NCBI GenBank assembly: GCA_019155185.1
Contig: CM032808.1
Coordinates: 4,000,755 to 4,064,754 of the forward strand
Source of the DNA: Beaufortia kweichowensis
Taxonomy: Eukaryota; Chordata; Actinopteri; Cypriniformes; Gastromyzontidae
Direction: 5' to 3'
DNA length: 64,000 bases
Below, piece after piece: positions 41,161-53,270 of this stretch (positions are counted from its first letter, which is position 1; the number at the start of each line of letters is the position of its first letter). A model generated the notes under the pieces. The model did no database searches and had not been told where the DNA came from. It saw nothing but the letters and a program-made list of their open reading frames with translations. The translations under genes and the position numbers were made by a program.

Positions 41161-44124
41161 ACGCGACATTATCCGCTTCTGTCCGTTGCTGCGTTACATC
41201 AACGCGCCCGCCAAATTGTCTAGGTCATGAGACCCCTTGAATCAAGTGCAACTAAACGGTAGAGCTGCGATTTTTCAAGATTAAAAATAAACAGTTTATA
41301 TTTATCAACTGATATCAGTGCGTTATGACCTACCTGTATCCAAAACAATGTTTTGGGCTTTTTAACTTTTTGGTTAAGAATTGTGGAGGCACTCCTAATG
41401 TAATATAATTAATTTCACAAAAAATAAATAAAGTCTTCCAACCGAGGAAAATGCTTTTCTGTCATTAATCTCACCGTTTTTGTTTTTCTTGGGCTTCAGG
41501 TCAGAACATACATTGTTCTCTTTGAAATACTGAGAAAAATAGTCATGTGCATCTATCTACCATAGGCCTATTTGAGAAAACAAGCAGGCAAATAAAAATA
41601 CAATCACAGTGGCCGGCTCCTTTCTGTATTTTTTTCACAGAATTAAAATGTTGCAGTTATTTACATATACTATATATATACTATTTATATATACTTTAAA
41701 AACAGACAATAACTGATGGATCCTCTCTGGTAAACAACAGTGCATTAAATATATTTGTAATATAGTATAAATATGAAATAGCAAATAATATGTACAGTAG
41801 TATAACTATATGAATAACTATATGGACAACAGTAAAAAACAAATCATAAATCAGTCAATTGCAGAACAACAATAAGAATAAAATAAATACTGTGAATAGT
41901 GCCATAATATAATATCATAATAGATTGATAATACTAATATGTATATTGCATATATGTATATTAATAATAATGATAGGCTACATTAGAACTAATAGGTTGG
42001 CATACTCAATTTTGAGTAAAACTGCAGTATAAACGAATTATCTCGGTTACACGCAATTTATTTTATAATAGAAAATATGACAAAAGATGAAACTATTTCT
42101 GAAAGAATTTAAAAACTTTCTGAAGCCTTGACTCACAGCTAAATAGCGCTATCGCTAGCTATTAATAGTCTGACATATGGCATAGTGTCAACAAAATGTT
42201 TTAATGACCAAATAAACAAAAATAACTTTTTAGTCTTACGTGTGAAAGGTAATTTCCCCAAAACTGTTTTAAATTGTGCGGGGATTTTTTTGAGCAGTAG
42301 TCTTTATTGTAGATAGCAAGTCTTAAGGAACTAAGGAATCAGGCCATACTGCTCGGGCGCTGCAGTCATCAAGTCTAATTTGAAGTGTAAACATATTGCA
42401 ATATTGTAAACATATAGCCATTTCAAGGGGCAGATTTAATTAACAATTGATTAAATATTGATTAAGCATTGACAATTCATTACAACAAACATGAATGTAT
42501 TTATTGATGCAACACAATATAATTAAACATTGTTGTATATTAATACATTTACCGTTAAAAGTGATATAATCATGTAAATGGCCTATTGCACAAACAATAA
42601 AACATCAATCTCAATTGTTTGTTAACACAGAAAAAAAACTTGCCAAAAATATAGGGGCTTCTCCTTCAGTTGAAAAACATGAAATGCCCAAAGCACAAAA
42701 ATGCCCAAGAAACATGTCAAATTTTGTCATTTTTATATAGTTCTTTCCTATTATATACAAGTGGCGATGTACTCCTATAAAAGCTAACAGCACACTTCCC
42801 CTTAATAGGCCTGTAGGTTTATTTTTCAATTCACAATTAAACTTCTTTAATGTTAAATCTCCACATCTTTTAGTCCTTTGTGCACATCATAAAAGCGATT
42901 TTTGTATTCTTTTGAACAAATTATTAATGCTTTCTTAATACATTAATACATTCTTGCAATAAAGGATTGATTATAAATGATGATACAGTTATTTGCATTA
43001 GTTTATATTCATGCAAAATGCTTTAACCAGTTGTTATAATCTGTAATAAATATTTTCAATACATTTCTATTAGACTTACATTTCTATTAGACCTATTAAT
43101 TACAGGGACAATGTTAAATCCAGCTATACATAGGATCTCATCCCTAATGAAATACCATACCCCTGTGTAAAAGTAATTGATGGGTTTGGATGATGTGTGT
43201 TTAAAGTCATACCAAAGATGTTTAGGTCTGAGCTCTTTGCAGACCAGTCAAGGTTTACCACACTAGATTGAATCAATTTTGCTTAATGCTTAATGCCATG
43301 CTTACTGTCATGCTGGAATAGAAAAGGCCTCTTATCAAACTGTTGCTGTAAAACTAGAAGCACAAAATTCTATAGAATATCATTATATGCTGTAGCATTA
43401 AGATTTGAAAATTTCTCCTTTCAGTTCTGTAAAAGAAATGAAGTCTTGTAGCAATTCTGTGGGGAACAGTATTATTTAAACACTTTTGCATTCTCCACCG
43501 AAATTAGTAAAAATTATAATGAGCTTTGCTCACAGATAATAGTTAACATATTCTCCACCATTCCCTCTGTATAGGGGAAACAAATATGACCCCAACAAGG
43601 AAAAATGCCTTGAAGTATGTTCAACTATGAGGAAGAGCAATAAAACGCTGTTCCTTTATCTTGACTAAGTTGTTAATGGTGATGTGAAAATGGAACGCTG
43701 ATTGGTTGGTTCCTGTCACATGACCGTCATCGCTGCCGCAGAGACGCTTCAAAAATATATTCAAATATTACAGCAAATACAAGTAGACACTATTAATAAA
43801 ACATAATTAAAAGATTAAAACATTGAAACAACTTGTTTATTTAATTATTTTAGTATCTTAGTATTTAAATTTAAAATAACAGATAATCTATATCTGTCTC
43901 TAAAAAGCAAAACAAAAAGCAGCAGTAAGTAAATTGGTTGTATTGTTGTAAAGCTATTGGGTACGTTGCATCAGGTATTTTTATTTAAAATCTAAAATCA
44001 AAAACTTGTGTACATATACATATAGTATGGATAATTATAATTATAAATATGATTTCTCCAAGTCCCAATATTCAAGGCTAACTACCAATATCGCTAGCTA
44101 TTAATACTCACTCTGTCTTCTTTT
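41161..44124. other. AT-rich intergenic stretch with decayed transposon-like sequence
   Basis: Mostly AT-rich sequence with no credible exon. About 43120-43560 resembles a heavily decayed DNA-transposon repeat, with blocks such as CATACCAAAGATGTTTAGGT and ATGCTGTAGCATTAAGATTT, but no frame survives. The string ATCGCTAGCTATTAATA occurs at about 42150 and 44088 in direct orientation, cause unknown. Confidence 0.35.
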
Positions 44125-44132
44125 GCCAAATA

Positions 44133-44840
44133 CAGGGGCGTCGCACCCGTGGGGGATGTGGGTGTTTTAACACCCACACTTTTCCCAGTGAGAGGGTTCA
44201 ACACCCACACTTTTTCTGCAGTTTTTCCGCAGTTTTGCACAAACGCCTTACAGCAGTCGCTCCTCCGTTTCTCTGGCCGCTCTGTGTCTGCCTCCTCTCC
44301 CCTCCCTCTCAAACATGACACCGGCTTTGAGTGTGACCGGCTGATGATTGGCTGTTCTGCCTCTCTTGGTGTGTTAGATTTATCGGTCAGCTCGTGCTGA
44401 GGAGGCGGGAACTTATGGTTATGGTTATTTATCTCCCTTTTCCAGGTACTTTGAATGAGTGTTTATGCTTTCGAGGTTTAAATAAGCTTGATATGTGTTT
44501 GGGAAGATGTTCTGTTTATGTTTTGTTCTTAATATATGTTGTTTGTATATCTGGAGTTTGTAACAAAAATTATTTACCCCCTGGGATTATTAAAGTATTT
44601 CTGATTCTGATTCTTTAGCAAGTCTACTGTTGTGTATTTTCACAACAGAGTTTTGACTTATTTTCTGTGTGTTCCGAGTGTGTTTTTATACTTTTCTAGT
44701 ATCACTCATTTAAATGGGAAGCTTTTTATATCTTGTATGTTATACCTTTTGTACCCTTCTGTCATTGTATTCATCGTTTTATTGTTAACAAACAAACCAC
44801 ATCCATCCCCCGCACTTTTGAAAAGCTTGCTACGCCCCTG
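44133..44840. mobile_element. 708-bp hAT-type element with exact 8-bp target duplication
   Basis: Ends CAGGGGCGTCGCAC and inverse GCTACGCCCCTG are flanked by GCCAAATA at 44125-44132 and 44841-44848. Inside, about 44450-44615 looks like the 3' part of a retroelement, ending AAAGTATTTCTGATTCTGATTC. No transposase is present. It lies 160 bp upstream of the Gypsy remnant. Confidence 0.9.
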
Positions 44841-45002
44841 GCCAAATAGATATCAAAATATTGTTATAATGAACAAATACGACCAGAAACAACTGTTCAG
44901 TCTTATGAAATGTTATTCCCCGAGACCTGTTGTGAACTGTGTTCGAACAAGGCATTTTTTCTCTCAGGTTAATGGAGAAGTTGCCATCAGTAATATGGCG
45001 GA

Positions 45003-46860
45003 CTGATTACATATTTCTCTCCGCCAGTGCGACTTGACTGGAAACCTGTCATGTCAGAGAAACTCTCGTTCTGGGTGCTGGAGGGGAGCTCTGTGGATCT
45101 GGTGCTGGGAAGCCCCTGGCTTTTTCCGTGTTCACGAAGCTGGACCTCAGGAGCGCCTACAATTTAATTTGTATCAGAGCAGGAGACGAGTGGAAGACAG
45201 CCTTCGTAACGCCCGCGGGACACTTCGAATACCTTGTGATGCCCTTCGGGTTGGTAAACGCCCCTTCTGTGTTTTAAAGTTTTATGAATGAAATATTCCG
45301 AGATGTGTTGGGTCTCTTTGTTATTGTTTATATAGATGACATCCTGGTGTATTCGAAGTCCCTCGCGGAGCATCGAGATCATGTTCGACTCGTTCTCCAG
45401 CGTCTTCGGAATCATCACCTCTACCTTAAACTTGAAAGGTGTGCGTTTCATCTCCCTGAGGTCAAGTTCCTGGGGTACGTGATTAGCTCCATGGGGGTGC
45501 TCATGGAAAAGGGTAAGGTGGAGGCAGTGCAACCTGGCCCCAGCCGTCCTCGATCCAAAGTTTGCAGCGCTTCCTGGGGTTCGCTAATTTCTACCGGCGA
45601 TTCATCCGTAACTTCAGCACCATCTGCTCTCCCCTCACCGCACTGCTCCGAGGAAAGCCCAAATCTCTAGTCTGGTCCCAAGAAGCGTCGGAAGCATTCC
45701 ATCAGTTAAAGGAAGCCTTCTGCTCTGCACCGATTCTCCGTCATCCATCCCCTGAGCTTCCGTTTGTAGTGGAAGTCGACACCTCCACCACTGGAGTGGG
45801 GGCGGTGTTATCTCAGCTGCAGGGGAGTCCCGCTCGCCTTCATCCATGTGCCTTCTTTTCAAAGAAGATGTCCCCGGCGGAGCAGAATTACGATATCGGC
45901 AACCGGGAACTTCTGGCTATCAAGTTGCCATTGGAGGAATGGAAGCATTGGCTGGAGGGAGCTAAGTACCCTTTTGTTGTTTATACTGATCATAAAAATC
46001 TTCTGTATCTTCACGATGCTAAAAGACTTAACTCTCGTCAGGCCCGCTGGGCTCTGTTCTTTTCCAGGTCAGCAGCGCACCCTCTCACTGATCTCCCCCC
46101 GGTACTGGTGGCCCGGTATGTCCGGAGATGTCGCTCGTTATGTACGGGGATGCTCAGTCTGTGCCATGGTCAAAGTTCCTCGTCGGCTACCTCAGGGTAA
46201 GCTTCTCCCTTTGCCTGTTCCCCAAAGACCCTTGTCTCACATTGCAGTGGATTTTATGTCTGATTTACCCTGTTCTGATGGATTTACCTGTGTCTTTGTA
46301 GTGGTAGACCGTTTTTGTAAGAGTTGTAAACTAATCCCTCTGTCAGGTCTGCCCACAGCAATGCAAGCAGCCGAAGCTCTGTTCCACAACGTATTCCGGC
46401 ATTTCGGTTTACCCGAAGACATAGTCTCTGACCGGGGCCCCCAGTTCATTTCTCATGTCTGGAAGGCGTTCCTTTCTCTGTTGGGGGTCACGGTCAGTTT
46501 AACCTCTGGTTATCACCCTCAGGCGAACGGCCAGACTGAGCGCAAGATCCAGGAGATCGGCAGGTATCTCCGGACCTACTGCCATCAACATCAGCACAGC
46601 TGGCAGCTGACAGGCTGCAGTCCGTAGGCAAAAGAGACATGCCGACCAATGTAGGTCTCCCACGCCTGCTTACCACCCAGGCCAGTTGGTCTGGCAGTCA
46701 TCGCCCAGTGCCCAGAGGAGCACTGTTGGGTCCCTCGCTCGGATATCTTGGACCCTACCCTGCTTTCGGACTTTCACAGTTCTCATCCCTCGCAACCAGG
46801 TCCCAGGCCACGAGGACGGCCCCGTCGACGCTTGCTGCGGCCCGCAGGAGCGGTCCATGG
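45003..46860 (+). pseudogene. Ty3/Gypsy pol: protease end, RT, RNase H, integrase, chromodomain remnant
   Basis: In order: a protease-end segment (VLEGSSVDLVLGSPWL, 45085-45125) fused straight to RT (FTKLDLRSAYNL), skipping the usual linker; RT catalytic VIVYIDDILVYS near 45326; a shift near 45540; RNase H with FVVEVDTSTTGVGAVLSQ and YTDHKNLLYL; a gap removing the RNase H end and most of the integrase zinc finger (only CSVCAMVKV remains); the integrase core with AVDFMSDLP, DIVSDRGPQF and NGQTERKIQ (the DDE triad); and a chromodomain-like relic (LDPTLLSDF) near 46750. Stops at about 45277 and 46625. Inactive. Confidence 0.85.
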
Positions 46861-46871
46861 AGGGGGGGTAC

Positions 46872-47294
46872 TGTTACGGAGTCGATGCCTTCAGCATCAG
46901 ATTCTGTTCATCACGTCACCCGCTCTGCATCCCCAGCATACTAAGGACTCCATTTCCCACGTTCCTTTGCACCCCGCACACCTGTTGTCAATCCCGCGCA
47001 CATCACCCCTCTGATCTGCACCGTCTGTTTTGTCATTATGTTGGACTTATTTCTTGTATTTAAACCCTGTCTTTTGTTCAGTTCTTTGTCTGGTGTTGAT
47101 GTTAATTTTGATCGTGTGGTTATCCTGCTTGTGTTTTGCGTATACTCTGTTAATCTGCCTGAGCAGAGTTTATCTACCTGTGATTCCCCCTCTGAAGTGA
47201 GGTCTGTACCAGTTCTTGTATTTCCACTGATGAAGTTCAGTAAAAGATTTGAATCTGAATTCTAGTGTTCTGCCTTGTCTGACGCACGCTAACA
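46872..47294 (+). repeat. 3' LTR of the Gypsy element
   Basis: Begins TGTTACGGAG directly after the polypurine tract and ends CGCACGCTAACA, giving a TGTTA/TAACA inverted terminus. The five bases after it are GTGAT. With no 5' LTR present, age by LTR comparison is not possible. Confidence 0.8.
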
Positions 47295-48195
47295 GTGATA
47301 AACTACATTTTCCCAAACTACATTTTCCCACACAAAACAATACTGTAGTACACTTAATATTACTATAATAATATAATATTTATTATAGTATTATTATAGT
47401 TATTATTATAGTATTTATATTGTATAGCATAGCTTTATTCTTTTTTATCATCTGTGTCTCGCTGTTTTTCTGTAACACTCTGGAGCTTCTGTCACTATAA
47501 CAAATTCCTCGTATGTGTAAACATTCCTGGCAATAAAGTTCTTTCTGATTCTAAAGTTCTTTTTGATGCTGTAAAATTAAATCATTCTAAATACTTTAGA
47601 AATTTGAACCTTACCAAAAGAAAATATTAAAGTATACTACATTATTTACTACAGTTTACCAATTCATTATTGTTAAAACTATAAAATATTGTAGTACACA
47701 TTAAGTGTTGTAATTACTATAATATCCTAGAGGATGCTATACAATTTACTGCAGTTTACTAGAGTAAATACTAAAGTAAATTTTAACATCTTTTTATGGC
47801 ACTGAAACATTAATCGCACACTGTTTATTTCTGTAAAGCTTCTTTGAAAAGAACTGCATTGTCTAAATGACCAAAATGCTGCATTAAATTAATCTAAAAA
47901 AAATTGTGTATTTGATCCAACCATGGGTTGAAAGTAACTCGGCTTTTTTAGAGTGTAGTAAAATTGGGATTGACTTACACCTTATTCTTCTAATATAAAT
48001 AAAAAACTAAATCCAATCCAAGAATTTACAATTATAACTATAAAAAACTGTAATAGCAAACACACAGGGCCACAAAGGGAAATGATGGTTAGACATGGGC
48101 ATGTAGGTCAAAAATAGTATCACTGTATTTAGGATGGGGTGGAATTTTTTGCCCTCATGACCACATGGTTCTGTCAGTCAGAACTGTCAAGCAAG
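47295..48195 (+). promoter_or_regulatory. upstream region of sgca
   Basis: 900 bp of AT-rich sequence separates the Gypsy LTR from the sgca start codon. It includes a microsatellite-like ATTATAGTATT region (47350-47425) and a LINE-like 3' end (ACAAATTCCTCGTATGTGTA, TTCTTTCTGATTC, to about 47545). Closer to the gene, an E-box-like CACATG at 48161 and a TGTATTTAG element near 48124 could be muscle regulatory sites. No TATA box or transcription start can be fixed. Confidence 0.35.
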
Positions 48196-50197
48196 ATGGC
48201 AGAAAAAAAGAACTGGTCTTTGGCATTAACAGGCAAGTAAAATCTCCTTTTTTCTTTGGATATTTAGTAGATTTTGATGTTAAACAATAAATAGGTGTTG
48301 CAATACTGATATATAAAATATTCTTAGTAGCAGGCTAATAGACAGTAACATTTTCAGAGGAACCATTGTGGCTGTATGAACATGTGTGCATAATGTAGCC
48401 TATTGCTTTCTCTCCATAGTTTTTGTAACCAGTTTGTTGGTGGGCCATGCAGACATCATCACAGAAGCTCCGGTGGGCCAGCTTTTTGTCTATGAGCTAC
48501 ACAGAGAAATTTTCCAGAGGGAATTTGAGCCATTTCATAAAGTTTTTGGTATGTCACAAACAAGTTGCACACGATTTATGTTTCTACTTGCACTCAACTT
48601 AAGAACAACATTACAAATCAAGTTCTGCTTTGCAGATCACATTTTTAATGATCCCATGGTGTTTAAATGCAACAAAGAGAGATTTCCAGATCTGCCCCGG
48701 TGGCTCCGCTTTACTCAAAGGGACCCCTATGATAATGGATTCCTGTATGGTACACCATTGCAACAGGACCAGGGCAGAAACATTATTGAGGTGCACGAAA
48801 CATAAGAAATATTTGCCAGTAACATTTAAACTGTGGAAGTACATGTATTGCATCTTTTGAAGCATAACACACAACATAGTTTTGTAGGCATTATTTGATT
48901 AGGAAAGTTTTGGAATTAGTTGTGGTCTTTTTAATATTATTATAGTCATTAGAAACATACTAATAAAACATCTTGTTTCTTTTGTTGTATGTCTACTAGA
49001 TTTTTGTGACAAACAAACGAAGCTATGACGTGTTTAGAGAGAGACTGGTAATAAACGTGGTTCCAACAGGTATGATATATTTTGTAAAGCCAGTACTAAC
49101 CTACACGACTACAGATAAATCGCTCAACATTTCAGAATTAAGCATTCAGTCTGGTTGGATGGATGATATTTTTTCAAACTTTTCGCAGTAAAACAGATGC
49201 CATACCAAGCCGAGTTCTTTTTAGAGCTGAGAGATATTGAGAAAGTGCTGCCCTCTGTTGTTCAAGAGGACATTAAAACAGACATGAAGAAACTCTGGGA
49301 ATCAAACAAGCTAGAATTTGTAAACATTACATCTGCTCTGGACAGAGGCGGTCGTGTCCCTTTACCTCTTGCAGGATATTTTGAGGGGTGAGGCTACTTA
49401 GAAAGTTTCTTCTTTTTCTTCTTCTTCTTCTTCTTCTTCTTATATTATTATTATTATTACAATTTTTATCTTTACTTACATTATTTAAATGTGTCTTTGT
49501 GAATTTGTGTTTATGTATGTATGTTGCTGTGTGCATTTCAGTGTTTATGTTAAACTAGGTTCAGACAAGCCCTTTTCTAAATGCATGCTGAAAATTCAGA
49601 CGGTGGAGCACGAGAGAAATTGTGCAGCTGGAGGCAAAATGCCTGGAGACTGCAACACGTGCTCCAATCCAATCAACTGCATTACCTGGTGCAAAACTGT
49701 CCTGGTAAGGCCCAACAGCACTAAACTCTGCAGTAAAGGCTTTAATATAAAGTCCAATATAAAAATTAAAAAAATTAAATAAAAGATTAGATTTTATATA
49801 AAAAAATATCACGCCCTTTACATAAATTAATTGTATATCTCTCCCTCCATCATTTATAATTTTGTAAGGATGGCTTCAGGCTCTAGAAATTCTGTAATTA
49901 CTAAAGAAATTTAGATGTGTGTATTTATTGTCAATTACCACTTTTCTAATACTTAAACAGAATTCATCACAGTTATGATAGCACATAATGCTAGAAAATG
50001 AATATGTTGTGTTTGCTGATATGTAATAATAATATTACAAATGTTTTTTGCACTAAAATTAAGCAGTTTATGATAATTTTTCACCATGTTATTAACCTTG
50101 CAGTTTGAGTACCTCCCTTTGGCAGTCTTCAGAACCCTTACCACTTCTGTTATTATGTTGGCTTGAGAAAGCCAACATACTGTTCTTCCTTTTAAAC

Positions 50198-50234
<37 letters not shown>

Positions 50235-50606
50235 GTTGGCTTGAGAATGCCAACAAGCATCATGCTAAAACGTGCTAGCATAATGCTAAAACGTGTTAGC
50301 ATCATGCTAAATGTGCTAGCACTATGTTAAATCATGTTAGCTTCATGTTAAATCATGCTAAACATGTTGAGATCATACTAAATAATGTCAAAACATATTA
50401 GCTATATGTAATATGTTATATCTTTTGACTATAAAACCTCTAAACTTTAAGCTGTTAAAACTACTACAGTTCAGCTCTTTTAAACCTTAACTTTCATAGC
50501 ATGCTTTCTCAAGCCAACATAAAGTTTGTACTTAAACTTTTCTATCTAGTTATTATTATTATTATGTTGGCTTGAGAAAGCCAACTTACTGTTCTTCTTT
50601 TTAAAC

Positions 50607-50641
<35 letters not shown>

Positions 50642-52763
50642 GTTATTACACTGAATTATCAACTCTAACTCCTCCTAGAGCTTTCAAGCTACATTCACCA
50701 AACTTCCACAGATCTTCACACTGGTTTGAGGAAGTGTGCTATATCTTTTCTAAATGATTGGGCATACGATGTTCGTAGGGCTTACGAAAATTCGGGCAAA
50801 GAGTGAGCTGTCATTTGATCAGGCTGGCAGCCTCTGTAAGAACATACCTCACAATGGAGTGCAAGTTGTACCCCTGGGGTGTAAGGGCCACCCGAAATTT
50901 CCTGTAGACTTATAATGGCCCATAGACTGCCATTATAGACAACCAATCAGTCTCACAAAAGACTTATAAAGCTATCAAGCCACGCCCTAGCAACCATTCA
51001 TACCACCTTAGCAACCGATCTCATAGACTGCCATTATAAATAGCCTAGATGGATATCTTTGCATAACAATGCTATAGCATCATGCTAAATCATGCTAGCT
51101 TCATGCTAAATCATGCTAGCTTCATGCTAAATCATGTTAGCTTGTTTAACATCACTCTGTAAACAAATCTGAAGCACATCCTTGCATGTGCATTATCGTC
51201 CAAACGTGCTGTAAAAACAATAAATCCAGCCATGACTTTGGATGATTTGTTTTAAATAGATCATTGTGGGTGTCCCCATCTTAGGCTGTGCGCTTTATGC
51301 GCTTAGTTAAAATAGGGCCCTGAGCCTCTGCTTGTCTGGATGACAGTGGGCGAAGTCAACGAAGTGATGGAATAGAACTGAGTCAGTTCGGGGAGGGTAT
51401 TTGAAAACGTAACAGCATTTGTGATATCACAAATCCGTCCATTTTTACTTCTGATTTTTCCAGAGAACAACTCAATAAATGCTTTCGTTATTAATAAGGA
51501 GAATGTTTTAAGCTATAAAACTTGCAAGGATATATTAATATCTTAGATTTTAGATTTGGTGAATGCACAGCACAGTCGCCATGTTGACCAAGTGGACTAG
51601 CCTGTGCTTGCCCTGAACACCTGCTCCGTGGGCACACCAGCCCTGAGAAAGGAGAGGTCGGACCAAGGGCTGAGGGCGCAGCGGCACTCTGGTGTTATTA
51701 AACCCCATATGTACAGGGAGGAGAATGGCATGCAAATTCCATTTGCCAAGTTCATTTTGAAGTTCAGATCAGAGCGAACCCCTAGTATCGTCATCGACAC
51801 AACGTCGAGTGACAGACAGAAAGGGACCTAACTTTCACTATGTAAATAAACTTTGCGGGTTGCATACTTTCCAAACCATGAGGCCTGATCTGTACAGATC
51901 ACAGATCAACTGCAGGTATACGATATATTTATTATGACTCACAAATAAGTATTTGCACAAATTTTGTGCAGGTTTACTTTGATCCTTGTAGGTGCTTAGG
52001 AATATGCGCTTAGGAATGCAAAGGGTACCTTTTGGGGAAATGGGAGTTACAATATAGAAAAAAATTCCTGTTTTCAGCCCTGCAGTCTCTCATGACAATT
52101 TTTATAACCTTTCTTTCCTTAGTTTGATCTATCCAAGCCTGTACCCTCTGCTCCTGTCCCTACTGTGAGTTTAGGCATCCTTGAGTGGAGAGGAGAGTAC
52201 AACCCTCCAGATTCTCCTCCTGAAAGAGACTTCTTGTCTGATTACCTCATCACCATCCTCATTCCTTTTATTATAGCTGTGATTCTCTCTCTTATCCTGG
52301 CCTACATAATGTGCTGCAGGAGAGAAGGAGTGTATGTTACATTTAAATATTTAATTGTTAAAATATATAAACCTTTGTGTGATTTTGATTTGGATCTTAA
52401 CAAATATAGCTTAAAACCCCATATCATGTGCTAAACATTTTCTTTTTTATTTTCTTTGTTGTTTACAGTGTAAAACGCAATGCCAAGACCCCAGAGTAAG
52501 TATGCTATTCTGCATCACAATTACGTTTAATCATTTACTCAGTATTTAACCTATTTAACCTTCCAGACTGTATTTATTTTTCGTTCATATCTGTCTATTT
52601 TCATCATGTACTTGCCAGGCTCCAATTGTACCATTACCACACAATTCAGGGTAATTTCAGTGAGTTGCGGAGAATGGCTGGGCATGATAGGTCCACTGTG
52701 GACCCTCCTCGCCAGTGCTTAAAGCCCCTCCTCATGGCAGAGCAGACAATGGCACAACAATGA
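48196..52763 (+). CDS. sgca: Alpha-sarcoglycan (dystrophin-associated glycoprotein), complete coding region
   Basis: Type I sarcolemmal glycoprotein of the dystrophin complex. Exons: 48196-48232, 48420-48548, 48636-48790, 49000-49069, 49189-49387, 49542-49704, 52123-52331, 52469-52495, 52619-52763, joining in frame to 377 residues (human alpha-sarcoglycan 387). Visible: signal peptide 1-23; a cadherin-like N-terminus with LFVYELH and FPDLPRWLRFTQRDPYDNGF; NITSALDRGGRVPLPL (sequon at 176); six clustered Cys (211, 224, 234, 237, 243, 247); ERDFLSD then a transmembrane helix about 292-314; CCRREG; and a 57-residue cytoplasmic tail with HTIQGNFSELRRMAG. Intron 1 has a GC donor (AG|GCAAGT); the rest are GT-AG. 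Length, PERDFL and HTIQGN favour alpha over epsilon sarcoglycan. The C-terminal end is unlike the human one. Confidence 0.88.
49410..49462 (+). repeat. (TTC)n/(TTA)n microsatellite in sgca intron 5
   Basis: A run of TTC units (49414-49440) passes into TTA units (49441-49459). It lies in the short intron between exons 5 and 6. Confidence 0.85.
50153..50522. mobile_element. 370-bp MITE with hairpin ends (sgca intron 6)
   Basis: TTATGTTGGCTTGAGAAAGC at 50153-50172 is perfectly repeated in inverse orientation at 50503-50522. Each end is itself a hairpin (TGTTGGCTT...AAAGCCAACA at the left). Inside are a (TTA)n tract, another left end at 50231, and repeated GCTAAA/TGCTAGCA motifs. Another left end at 50562 starts a second, less well bounded copy. 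Confidence 0.75.
50562..51140. mobile_element. second, poorly bounded copy of the hairpin-ended repeat
   Basis: Starts with the same left end, then a (TTA)n tract (about 50609-50645). Near 51080-51140 it holds a tandem of about 21 bp (CATGCTAAATCATGCTAGCTT). No matching right end was found. All lies in sgca intron 6. Confidence 0.5.
51150..51290. repeat. fragment related to the 16704-17748 TTAA element
   Basis: AAATCTGAAGCACATCCTTG at 51168 and the next 80 bp match 17203-17290 with few differences. It is probably a truncated copy in sgca intron 6. Confidence 0.6.
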
Positions 52764-53269
52764 GTTAATTTTTCAAACTTTTCCAGTGAGGCTAAATGTA
52801 TAGAGCACGATTAGACTGCTTAGTTGTACTTTAATTTTTTTGTCATTTTTAAAGAGTAATAGTAATGACCGTGAGTACTATAGTACTGTGCAAAAGTTTT
52901 AGGCAGGTGTGAAAAAATGTAAAGTGTGTAATGTAATAATGCTTTCAAAAGCAGAAGTGTTAACACTTTTTTTGTTAACAAAATGGAACGTAAATAAACA
53001 GAAAAGAAATTCATATCAAATCAGTATTATTCTTCTTTGTGTGACCAATACTTCCCGGACCCATGCAAAATTTAAAGTATTAATTGGGGTCGTTTCCTTT
53101 ACAGAACAAATTTGGGGCCAATCAGAAGCCTCCCTGGACCCTGATGGTTATTCTCTACTTTAGTAGCAAAGACATTTAAACTGACCAAATATCCAGCAAA
53201 TATCATTTGTATGATTGGAACCTCCACCAAACTGCCTGCAGACGTTTGACTTCTACGGTGGCATCAGGC
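52764..53269 (+). other. sgca 3' flank with a repeat end
   Basis: After the stop codon the sequence is AT-rich. A transposon-like end (CTGTGCAAAAGTTTTAGGCA, from 52886) begins 120 bp downstream. AATAAA at 52993-52998 lies within that repeat and could serve as a poly(A) signal, but no closer one is evident. Confidence 0.4.
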
Positions 53270-53270
53270 C

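Larger units (their letters stand above)
45003..47294 (+). mobile_element. Ty3/Gypsy LTR retrotransposon, internally deleted, with 3' LTR
   Basis: The pol region is followed by a purine-rich tract (GGAGGGGGGTA) and a 423-bp 3' LTR (46872-47294) beginning TGTTACGG and ending GCTAACA. No 5' LTR, gag or primer-binding site is visible, so the left part is lost. The sequence enters directly within the protease region near 45003. The LTR shares blocks such as GGACTCCATTTCCCA and CACCTGTTGTCAATC with the solo LTR at 62111-63044, which indicates a related family. Confidence 0.85.

Noticed and set aside
44149..44400. 83-codon frame inside the hAT-type element
   Set aside because: No known motif. It is bounded by a MITE with an exact target duplication, so chance is likely.
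48196..52763. Epsilon-sarcoglycan (sgce) assignment
   Set aside because: The tail motifs (PERDFL, HTIQGN, LRRMAG) and total length of 377 residues fit alpha better. Epsilon remains the only serious alternative.
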